NCBI RefSeq assembly: GCF_020216685.1
Contig: NZ_JAIWNS010000244.1
Location: 1-5,977, forward strand
Length of the DNA: 5,977 nucleotides
Direction: 5' to 3'
Source of the DNA: Methanospirillum hungatei
GTDB lineage: Archaea > Halobacteriota > Methanomicrobia > Methanomicrobiales > Methanospirillaceae
Shown here: piece after piece, positions 1-5,448 of the stretch
How positions within the stretch are numbered: position 1 is the stretch's first letter
How the letters are laid out: every line of letters starts with the position of its first letter
Made by a program: the position numbers and the translations under genes
The notes under the pieces: generated by a model
Seen by the model: only the letters and a program-made list of their open reading frames with translations
The model's database searches: none
What the model was told of the DNA's origin: nothing

Positions 1-1327
1 TTCCATCACCAAAGTCCCAGCTTCGGGATGTAATAGGCCCCGTCGAGAGATCAGTGAACGTGACATTCAAGGGATACTGACCGCTTGTCGGATTGAAACT
101 GAAATCGGCGACTAATTGTTCGTTAGTAACCTCACTTAACCATCCTCCATGAACAGGTCCGGTATTTGTAAACTTTCTGACACGGATGTTATCATAGGAT
201 GCCTGACCTCCAGTTGTCCACCCGACGAGACCAAGTCGATCAGTGGTTGTTGCACTATAATATGCCCGGTCCGATCCAACTTTTACACCATTCACATATG
301 CATCATAATATCCGTTGCCTTTCAGATCCAAGCGGATCGAATACCACTGGTTTGTATTATAACTGGTATAATAGGCCCAGCTTGGTGCCATGGAACCAAA
401 TCTGCCTTGATTCGTTGCAAAGAACCAGGCGCCTTTAAGTCCTGATGCATGGCCGGAAAAAGCTGAAACAGTATGATACGCAGTGGTTTGGGCAGGTTTA
501 ATAGAATATTCAATAATTCCGGAACCACCAGTCCAAGATTTATATGCCCCTCCTCCTGCAAGACCGTTCGAAGTAAACCGACCGACCTTGTTTGAACCCT
601 CAGTCACCTGACTCACGGTAACGCCGGAATCCAGAGTCCACCCTGATAACACACTTTCTTCGAAATCCTCAAAGATGGAAAAGACGGACGATCCATCACT
701 CTCACTCACAGCACTAGCATTCCCATAATACATCACAACCTGCGTCCCAGCCCTCGGAATACTCGGAACCTTCACCCACACAACCGCAGCAGTCGCATTC
801 ACCGACTCAATCCAGTACGGCATCTGGGCACCAGCAACGGTAGTAAACCGGAGATCACCATAATCACTCTTTACCGACGAACCAACATACACATTCTCCC
901 CCGAATCAGTCCCGGTCGTCCTCCAGACAACAAACCGCATCTGATAATTCGTCAGATCACCATCCGGACTCCCCCCAATCGCATGGATCTTCCGATAACT
1001 CCACCCACTCAAAAACGCCGGCGGACCGGAAACCACCGTCACCGTGCTACTCACATAACTTAACGATTCAATATTTATTTCACTCATATTGACCGGCGTC
1101 TCGGAAAGTACAGACCTCCCATCCGAATGCACAACACCAGTCGGACCAGGCGGGGCAACTACCGGCCCACTCACAGATGGGACCACTATCGGGGGACGGA
1201 CAGACTCTGCTCCTGCGACACCGCAACAGGAAACCAGGATAAGAGCAACGATAATAATCAGCAACCAGATAGTATGCCCTACCCCGGGAGTATATGTCCG
1301 GGTTTGATGGAGCGCGGCAGGCCTCAT
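1..1327 (-). CDS. Exported DUF2341 / concanavalin-like / PKD surface protein, N-terminal 442 residues (3' end beyond window)
   Basis: The frame is open from ATG 1327 to the left edge (442 codons) with no stop in the window. AGGAGG at 1335-1340 lies 7 nt upstream and fixes the start. Residues 19-40 form a hydrophobic signal segment (WLLIIIVALILVSCCGVAGA) with an AGA|ES-like cleavage site, so export is inferred. A Pro/Ser/Val-rich spacer follows. Residues about 107-225 match DUF2341: GWSYRKI, then MPYWIES, VWVKVP and VMYYGN. Residues about 226-390 look like a LamG/concanavalin-type beta sandwich (NQWYSIRLDL, YDAYVNGVKV, YDNIRVRKF). Residues about 405-442 begin a PKD domain (ADFSFNPTSG, VTFTDLSTG, SWDFGDG). 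In methanogens such proteins are cell-surface or adhesin-like; the ligand cannot be told. Codon use changes near residue 221. More PKD repeats or an anchor probably follow outside the window. Confidence 0.92.
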   Translation of the reverse strand, partial: MRPAALHQTRTYTPGVGHTIWLLIIIVALILVSCCGVAGAESVRPPIVVPSVSGPVVAPPGPTGVVHSDGRSVLSETPVNMSEINIESLSYVSSTVTVVSGPPAFLSGWSYRKIHAIGGSPDGDLTNYQMRFVVWRTTGTDSGENVYVGSSVKSDYGDLRFTTVAGAQMPYWIESVNATAAVVWVKVPSIPRAGTQVVMYYGNASAVSESDGSSVFSIFEDFEESVLSGWTLDSGVTVSQVTEGSNKVGRFTSNGLAGGGAYKSWTGGSGIIEYSIKPAQTTAYHTVSAFSGHASGLKGAWFFATNQGRFGSMAPSWAYYTSYNTNQWYSIRLDLKGNGYYDAYVNGVKVGSDRAYYSATTTDRLGLVGWTTGGQASYDNIRVRKFTNTGPVHGGWLSEVTNEQLVADFSFNPTSGQYPLNVTFTDLSTGPITSRSWDFGDG

Positions 1328-1334
1328 GATTTTT

Positions 1335-1340
1335 CCTCCT
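1335..1340 (-). promoter_or_regulatory. Shine-Dalgarno site of the DUF2341 gene
   Basis: AGGAGG on the minus strand is spaced 7 nt from ATG 1327. It is the strongest ribosome site near any left-hand gene and supports the chosen start. Confidence 0.85.
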
Positions 1341-1518
1341 CTAATTCTGAACTATGGACGAAATATGGCGTTGGACGAAGGTATGGCCAGGGAAAAAACA
1401 CCCGTGGATAGATACCAGACACACGAAGGAACCAGGAAACGAATTCAATAATATACGTAGAAAAACATATCATAGTATGAAATCACCTCATTCAGCCTAA
1501 TCCAATAATACGCAATCA

Positions 1519-1528
1519 TTATATAAAA
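1519..1528 (-). promoter_or_regulatory. Candidate archaeal TATA box for the DUF2341 gene
   Basis: Read on the minus strand the sequence is TTTTATATAA, close to the archaeal TATA consensus. A start about 25 nt downstream would give a leader of roughly 165 nt before ATG 1327. That is long, and no clear purine-rich BRE precedes the box. A weaker alternative (ACGTATATT, near 1450-1458) lies closer to the gene. This is inference from sequence only. Confidence 0.35.
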
Positions 1529-1680
1529 TCAGATCCATGCGCAAGAATACATAAATAGAATAAAACACACGAAAGCAGCCCATTAGGCAACCAACCCCTC
1601 CAATACCTTATATAGATTATCCGCCCTGGCTGAACAAAAAATCAGTACCACTGAATTGGCCGTTCAAATCAGGATACATC

Positions 1681-2640
1681 TCACCCATCCTCCGCATTGG
1701 CTGAGATCGCACCACAACGCTGGCAGTAGACCTCATATGTCCCCACTGTATCAGAGGTATGGGTGGGATTCTGCTCTGTCGATGATGTTCCATCACTAAA
1801 GGTCCAACGCCAGGAAGCAGGATACCCCGTCGACACATCGTAAAAGTGGACAGTATAGGGAAACACTTCAACATTAGGGTTTCCATAGAATTTTGCCACC
1901 ACCGGCGGCGGGACATTGCCGGTTATCGTAAAACTGTTGTTAAGTGTTGCAGGGGACCCACCCGGGTTTGTAACCACGACATTCCATTGCCCGGGCATTC
2001 GACCTGAAACAGGTATCGTGCAGGTTACATTCGGAGGAGCACCCACCACATTCGTCGAAATACAGTCAGTATATCGGGTCCGGGTCAGGTAGACCGTTGC
2101 ACCAGATACAAAACCACTCCCTGCCAGGGTTGTGATGGAGACCGGACCGGTGTTTGAACAGCAGAACGGGTGATGACAGGAATGGTTGGAGGAGGTGTGG
2201 GAGAAGGTCTCGGAAAGCCTGCAATCTCAAGGGCATTACTTCCAATACTGGTAACGGAGACATATGGATGAGGAACAAAAATCCCTCTCGGTTCTGATAC
2301 TCTTGCCCCATTATTACCGTCTGCGACCCGATAGGCATGAACCCGGGCAGTGGGATCAGATAGGTCGATAATATATAAGGCATTACTAAGAAGACTCACA
2401 AGAAAGGCATAATCATTCTTGACAAACACATTCACGTGCTCCATCGAACTGAGCACCGCCATCTCCACTACTACCCATGAGGACGAGGGATGCGGGATTT
2501 GATATATCTACCTGAAGGAGTGCGATTCATACCATGCGACATCTGCATAATTCCCGAGGACAGACACGTTCCGTGCACCAGGTAGCATGACTTTCCCTCC
2601 ATAAGCAGGGGAAGAGAGAACAGAGACATCTACAACTAGT
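1681..2640 (-). pseudogene. Degraded LVIVD-repeat / IPT-TIG / PKD surface protein
   Basis: The protein must be pieced together from alternating frames. At 2639-2525 there is an LVIVD repeat piece (LVVDVS, GARNVSVLGNYADVAWYES). At 2520-2450 another frame gives LLQVDISNPASLVLMGSS. At about 2444-2155 the first frame returns with EHVNVFVKNDYAFLV, NALYIIDLSDP and PRGIFV, then a Pro-rich linker. From 2154 to the stop at 1681 the frame changes again: an IPT/TIG domain (NTGPVSITTLAGSGFVSGA, VVVTNPGG) followed by a PKD domain (FYDVSTGYPASWRWTFSDG, VGTYEV). Homology stops near 2640-2645 without a start codon or signal peptide, so the 5' end is also gone. The last 17 codons do not match a normal PKD end. 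LVIVD repeats form beta-propellers and the whole resembles methanogen surface proteins. It is probably dead unless the shifts are sequencing errors. Confidence 0.8.
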
Positions 2641-2859
2641 GGTTCAAGACACTTTAATCGAATATGTGCGAACGGGGAGTACTAGGTGTTTGTTCAAAAA
2701 ATTCTCCTCAATATCACTCCAATCCCTAATTATTACCCTTACCTTCTCAGTCTTCTTCTCCTTCTTATGGTAATCCGATGCAATACGCACGAACAATAGG
2801 CGTTAACAACCCTGGGTCAACGGAGGAGTGAAGATGATAGGGAGGTCAGCGGACCTGGG
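2641..2859. other. Spacer with no recognisable gene
   Basis: The sequence lies between the truncated LVIVD remnant and the relE stop. All frames are interrupted. A plus-strand GGAGGAG near 2822-2828 precedes a 12-codon open frame that I do not regard as a gene. Confidence 0.4.
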
Positions 2860-3138
2860 TTATGATTGACAGGTCTTGGAATAGGCCTCATCATGATGAG
2901 AAAAACTGATAATTTTGAGACATTTTGAGTCTTCTTCATATTGGTACAATAAAACAAATGAACCAACATGGACCCTTCTGGTGCCTTTTAGAACATTCCG
3001 AAGAGGTTTTCCGATGAAAGGATTATCATCAATCTGGCGAAGTTTTTTCTTTACCTCTTCACATAATCCATGATCTCTTTTACATGTTTTTCGAATCCTA
3101 TTATCTGCCTCTTTTGTGAATATTATGGTGTGAGCCAT
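2860..3138 (-). CDS. RelE/ParE-superfamily toxin, probable mRNA interferase
   Basis: The product is 92 residues from ATG 3138. A TTG at 3150 in the same frame would add four residues and overlap the upstream gene; I prefer the ATG, four bases after the upstream stop. The sequence has the RelE/ParE layout: an N-terminal strand (AHTIIFTKEAD), two Lys/Arg-rich helices, then NPFIGKPLRNVLKGTRRVHV, the core strand GSFVLLYQY, and a C-terminal strand ending FSHHDEAY. Members of the RelE branch cut mRNA at the ribosome; ParE members target gyrase. The basic surface and the RRVHVGSF and HHDEAY motifs favour the RelE/StbE type, but the catalytic set cannot be fixed by eye. It is the distal gene of a two-gene operon with the 82-residue ORF upstream. 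The length is normal and no lesions are seen, so this is the one toxin here that looks functional. Confidence 0.88.
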   Translation of the reverse strand: MAHTIIFTKEADNRIRKTCKRDHGLCEEVKKKLRQIDDNPFIGKPLRNVLKGTRRVHVGSFVLLYQYEEDSKCLKIISFSHHDEAYSKTCQS

Positions 3139-3142
3139 AGTC

Positions 3143-3391
3143 TTACTCAAGACTCTCTAGGAATTCATCCATACTTGAATAAACACAAGCCTCCCCACTG
3201 TCCAATAATTTTTTTTGCTCGTTTACATGAAATATGAAATCTTTTTGAAGAAATGATTCATCCGGATACATGGCATTATCAATCCGGTGTTCAATTCTAT
3301 CGAGTCTCATAATTATCTCATGAAGAAGGTCTTCAACATGTGAGTTTGAGTGCTCTTGTGTTTTAGAGCCTGATTGATTGTAAATTACCAT
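3143..3391 (-). CDS. Putative antitoxin paired with the RelE-type toxin
   Basis: The product is 82 residues from ATG 3391. It sits directly upstream of the toxin gene with a 4-nt gap, the usual antitoxin-first order. Residues 14-41 are helical and acidic (HVEDLLHEIIMRLDRIEHRI) and may dimerise. The C-terminal half (SFLQKDFIFHVNEQKKLL, YSSMDEFLESLE) is acidic and amphipathic, as in antitoxin segments that wrap a RelE toxin. I see no clear ribbon-helix-helix or AbrB DNA-binding motif, so operon autorepression cannot be read from the protein. The antitoxin role comes mainly from position, size and charge. The ribosome site is weak (AGGG about 7 nt upstream). A TATA-like element lies at 3434-3445. 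Confidence 0.75.
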   Translation of the reverse strand: MVIYNQSGSKTQEHSNSHVEDLLHEIIMRLDRIEHRIDNAMYPDESFLQKDFIFHVNEQKKLLDSGEACVYSSMDEFLESLE

Positions 3392-3433
3392 AGCAAACCC
3401 TAGATTGTTACTCAGTGAATTAGAATTTTCAAT

Positions 3434-3445
3434 ACTTAAATAACT
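3434..3445 (-). promoter_or_regulatory. Candidate TATA element of the relBE-type operon
   Basis: On the minus strand this reads AGTTATTTAAGT, about 43 nt before ATG 3391. A transcript starting about 25 nt downstream would have a leader of roughly 20 nt. The region upstream is A-rich on this strand. The call is positional and uncertain. Confidence 0.35.
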
Positions 3446-3553
3446 TAGGGTATTCCTTTTTTTCTTTTTGTTTAACCTTTTTTGGGTGAGAAAAAATCGC
3501 TTTCGCCGATAATAATTGATAGAACAGATATTGGATAGACATAACTCATTTCG

Positions 3554-3794
3554 TTAATTACTCGGGTTCCTGCTCTTTATCAGAGGTGCAAAGATGAGCA
3601 CTCGTTCATGAACCGGTTCTCCGGATTCAGAATATTTATATATTCCCTCAAGTCCCACATCACCATTTCTTCTCTGGATAACCAGGTGATGAACAGAATA
3701 CTATAGACATCCGGAATCGATAGTTTTTGAAGAACTCTTTTCTGAATATGCCGGGGACAGGACCACCGTATGGATATGGACCCGGGTTTTTAAG
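3554..3794 (-). pseudogene. Rpn-family (PD-(D/E)XK) nuclease fragment, middle part
   Basis: The minus-strand frame reads LKTRVHIHTVVLSPAYS, then IDSGCL, an in-frame TAG (3701-3703), then YSVHHLVIQRRNGD, a GE-containing linker, VLIFAPLIKS and a stop at 3554. The pattern HTVV, Y-V--L---RNGD, GE, L-F-PL is that of the second half of the nuclease domain in Rpn/'PD-(D/E)XK nuclease family transposase' proteins, which archaea often carry in many copies. The N-terminal catalytic part is missing: similarity begins abruptly at 3794, exactly where the 50-bp repeat ends. The C-terminal helical tail is missing too. A homologous fragment lies at 5449-5648. It has no start codon and is certainly not functional as it stands. 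Confidence 0.7.
3745..3794. repeat. 50-bp direct repeat, copy 1
   Basis: It matches 5486-5535 in the same orientation at 48 of 50 positions. The first 41 bases are identical (plus strand starts AATATGCCGGGGACAGGACC); two mismatches follow at 3786 and 3787, then seven matches. On the minus strand both copies encode LK-RVHIHTVVLSPAY of an Rpn-type nuclease. The two copies bracket the vapBC and hicBA remnants. Confidence 0.92.
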
Positions 3795-3914
3795 GAAAGG
3801 GATCATACCCACACATTGGCGGAAGGATTCCGATATTCCAGCAAGACCAATCTCGAATGGTTGGATGAAGAGAGGTTAAGGCAGATGCTTGCTAATTCTT
3901 CTCATTTTGAATGA
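3795..3914 (+). other. Unassigned open fragment, plus strand
   Basis: Directly after repeat copy 1 the plus strand stays open to TGA 3912-3914. It encodes about 39 residues rich in charge, including HTHTLAEGFRYSSKTNLEWL and DEERLRQMLANSS. The opposite strand has stops here, so plus-strand coding is more likely. There is no start codon: the same frame is open back to 3693, but that part is antisense to the Rpn fragment. It looks like the C-terminus of a gene cut at the repeat boundary. The family is not recognised. A 24-codon frame starting at ATG 3911 overlaps its stop (ATGA) but is too short to call. Confidence 0.3.
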
Positions 3915-4042
3915 TCGTGAAGGAAGACTTTCATCTGAAACAGGGAGGTATCGAAAACACCAAGGTAACACCAGTTTTGAATTAATCTCATTTGACAAAA
4001 ATTTAAAACCTAATAAAGAATTTTTATTAAGGATTCCAGCAC

Positions 4043-4055
4043 ACTGATTATCAGT
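4043..4055. promoter_or_regulatory. Palindrome ACTGAT-T-ATCAGT, candidate VapB operator
   Basis: A perfect 6-bp inverted repeat around one central base lies between the AT-rich promoter-like stretch (AAATTTAAAA near 3998-4008, TTTTTATTAA at 4021-4030) and the vapB ribosome site. AbrB-fold antitoxins commonly bind palindromes next to their own start, so autoregulation is a reasonable inference. Confidence 0.4.
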
Positions 4056-4074
4056 AAAAAATAAGGTGATATTG

Positions 4075-4299
4075 ATGACGAGTCAGACAAAAATATCAGA
4101 TGGATACTCTACAGTTTTACCTGCTGAAATAAGAAAAAAGTTAGACCTGACTCCAGGAGACATTCTTCAGTGGGATATCGATAATAATTCTATCATTATT
4201 ACACCGAGGAAAAAGGTGGCTCTATTAGATATTTGTGGTTACATTAGCGTTGGAGGCGATGCAGTCGTTGACAAAAAAAGGATTCAGTCAGGAGAATAA
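4075..4299 (+). CDS. vapB: VapB-type antitoxin, AbrB/MazE-like DNA-binding fold
   Basis: The product is 74 residues from ATG 4075. GGTGAT at 4065-4070 lies 4 nt upstream. A GTG at 4066 in the same frame falls inside that ribosome site, so it is not the likely start. Residues about 5-41 follow the SpoVT/AbrB swapped-hairpin pattern: KISDGYSTVLPAEIRKKL, then DLTPGDILQWDIDNNSIIIT and PRKK. The remaining tail (ALLDICGYISVGGDAV and the Lys-rich end) would be the toxin-binding part. The stop and the vapC start share one base (TAATG at 4297-4301), which indicates translational coupling. The gene is intact although its toxin partner is broken. A palindrome at 4043-4055 may be its operator. Confidence 0.88.
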   Translation: MTSQTKISDGYSTVLPAEIRKKLDLTPGDILQWDIDNNSIIITPRKKVALLDICGYISVGGDAVVDKKRIQSGE

Positions 4300-4699
4300 T
4301 GATCTTTGTTGATTCTTCCTTCTTCATTGCCCTCGTCGATCAAAAGGATCAATGGCATCTGGATTCAAAAAGTCTTCTCCCAATTCTGACTGATGAAATT
4401 ATTCTATTAACAGATCTAATCATGGCAGAATCAATATCCATCATAGGCAGAAGAAGCGGAGGCAAAGCGGGGACACAGTTGTATCAGTACTTCATAGATA
4501 ATTGTTAACTTGTTTTTGCAGATGATAAAATACTCAAGGGGGGATGGAAGAATTTTTAAAATATGATGGCAATCTTTCTGTTTCTGATGCTGTTTCTGTT
4601 TTTATCATGAAAAAGTACAAAGTTGCCAGGATAATTTCATTTGACTCTGACTTTGATAAGATTCCGGGTATCGTACGGGTTTATCAATATGAAAGGTAG
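4299..4699 (+). pseudogene. vapC: VapC-type PIN-domain toxin, broken by a stop and a frameshift
   Basis: The gene starts at ATG 4299, overlapping the vapB stop. It reads MIFVDSSFFIALVDQKDQWH to FIDNC, then TAA at 4506-4508, where GAA (Glu) would fit the family. The same frame continues LVFADDKILKG into a run of six G (4538-4543). One lost base there shifts the frame, after which GMEEFLKYDGNLSVSDAVS and ISFDSDFDKIPG run to TAG 4697-4699. With one base restored the gene would be 133 codons, normal for VapC. All four PIN acidic positions are still visible: D5 (FVDSS), E in LIMAES, D in SVSDAVS and D in SFDSDF. VapC proteins are Mg-dependent RNases that cut tRNA or rRNA. The stop leaves a 69-residue product lacking two acidic residues, which should be inactive. 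Confidence 0.85.
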
Positions 4700-5018
4700 G
4701 AAATGTTAATCCCCATCCATTTTTGACTAAGCATATATAAATCTGTGCCCATTCGTTTCTGATTATCCATTTTATAACATTTTGAATCAATTCCCCCACA
4801 TGGAAAAGGAAGGGCGAGGAGACTGTTCGAGAATAACAATACATTCAAAAAAAATTTAATGGTAAATTCCAAGTTGATTAAGAAGTAATAACGGGCGTTA
4901 TTTCTTCATAATTTTGAGATCTCGTAGTTCCCAGACAAAACCCTCGAGAATACAAACAGGTAATAACTGGAATAATAAAACAATAGTGATGCCCTCAATC
5001 AATATCATTTAAACAAAA
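4700..5018. other. Spacer between vapC and hicB remnants; no gene recognised
   Basis: This is an AT-rich stretch. It holds a TATA-like sequence (CATATATAAAT, 4732-4742) that reads as a box on either strand, and an imperfect hairpin at 4882-4907. Minus-strand frames of 60-80 codons across 4605-4872 are open, but they overlap the vapC remnant antisense and resemble no family I know. No obvious ribosome site precedes hicB. Confidence 0.4.
4882..4907. other. Imperfect hairpin, 11-bp arms and 4-nt loop
   Basis: GAAGTAATAAC (4882-4892) pairs with GTTATTTCTTC (4897-4907) with one mismatch around loop GGGC. It could be a transcript-end structure after vapBC or a protein-binding palindrome upstream of hicBA. 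A short T tract (TTTT) follows about 6 nt later. Function is not established. Confidence 0.4.
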
Positions 5019-5223
5019 ATGAACCTAAAAAAATTATTGAACAGGATAAAGACGGAGGGTCTGTCGTATCTGTTCCTGCTCTTCCCGGTTGTATCTCTCA
5101 GGGAAAACAGAGGAAGAAGCGAGAGAAAAAATTTCCGAAGCGATTGAACTTCATCTTACCGTTTTGGCACGCGAGGGTTTTCCATTAATACCATATCAGA
5201 AAAGAACAGAAAGATTTGTTTAA
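5019..5223 (+). pseudogene. hicB: HicB antitoxin, two single-base deletions
   Basis: From ATG 5019 (MNLKK) the frame is lost at a seven-A run (5027-5033). The next frame reads IIEQDKDGGSVVSVPALPGC and ISQGK, and is lost again at a four-A run (5104-5107). The third frame reads TEEEAREKISEAIELHL to QKRTERFV and stops at TAA 5221-5223. Restoring one A in each run gives a 68-residue HicB with the family signature (EQD-DGG, PALPGC, SQG-T-EEA---I-EAI). HicB neutralises HicA and often represses the operon through its own DNA-binding end; here the C-terminus is short with no visible helix-turn-helix or ribbon motif. hicA follows after 8 nt. As read, no full-length antitoxin can be made. Confidence 0.85.
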
Positions 5224-5231
5224 GTTCATCT

Positions 5232-5447
5232 ATGAATCCGGGAACGTTGCCCATTTTATCCGGGGCTGAAATAGTAAAACCCTCGGAAAAATGGGATCCA
5301 GAGTAAACGATAAAAAAAGAAAGCCATATACACCTCCGTCACTCCTACCGTAGACCAGTACCTGTGCCAAATCATCCTGAAATTGCAAGAGGAACACTTC
5401 GGATGATGATGAATCAGGTCTACATTAGTCAGGAAGACTTTCTGGAA
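5232..5447 (+). pseudogene. hicA: HicA toxin, two compensating A-run frameshifts and truncated end
   Basis: From ATG 5232 the frame gives MNPGTLPILSGAEIVK and meets TAA at 5304-5306. Losing the frame at the four-A run (5276-5279) and regaining it at the seven-A run (5312-5318) restores TLGKMGSRVNDKK, then ESHIHLRHSYRRPVPVPNHP, EIARGTLRMMMNQ and ISQEDFLE. This is the HicA double-stranded-RNA-binding-like fold: the SG-E--K-L--MG start, the G-S-H motif (here ESH, so the catalytic His is kept but Gly has become Glu), VPVPNH and GTLR. HicA cuts mRNA. After QEDFLE (5447) the frame runs 13 more codons to TAA 5484-5486, but that stretch is antisense to the Rpn fragment, so the natural end has probably been lost at the junction. 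It lies 8 nt downstream of hicB, so this is a hicBA operon. Confidence 0.8.
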
Positions 5448-5448
5448 A

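Larger units (their letters stand above)
1328..1680. other. Leader and spacer upstream of the DUF2341 gene; essentially non-coding
   Basis: This stretch holds the AGGAGG ribosome site (1335-1340) and the leader of the minus-strand DUF2341 gene. It is AT-rich, with a TATA-like element at 1519-1528. At its distal end (1617-1680) a minus-strand frame continues past the stop of the degraded PKD gene, ending in residues such as DLNGQFSGTDFLF. That stretch may be out-of-frame remains of the PKD tail. I found no RNA gene or convincing terminator hairpin here. Confidence 0.5.

Noticed and set aside
149..561. Open frames of 79-98 codons on both strands inside the DUF2341 region
   Set aside because: They are shadows of the 442-codon minus-strand frame, which has recognisable domains and a strong ribosome site.
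1089..1411. Plus-strand frames of 72 and 94 codons
   Set aside because: They are antisense to the signal peptide and spacer of the DUF2341 gene, with biased Thr/Gly/Pro content and no family resemblance.
2822..2869. GGAGGAG followed by ATG on the plus strand as a small gene
   Set aside because: The frame has only 12 codons and no conservation that I can recognise.
3701..3703. In-frame TAG in the Rpn fragment as a possible pyrrolysine codon
   Set aside because: The fragment lacks both ends of the gene and a start codon, and nothing in the window suggests a pyrrolysine system. A nonsense mutation is simpler.
3693..3794. Plus-strand reading of repeat copy 1 as a protein (EYAGDRTTVWIWTR)
   Set aside because: The minus strand of both copies gives the Rpn motif HTVVLSPAY with matching family context on both sides, so the plus reading within the repeat is antisense.
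4605..4872. Minus-strand frames of 62 and 79 codons
   Set aside because: They overlap the vapC remnant, lack ribosome sites and resemble no known family.
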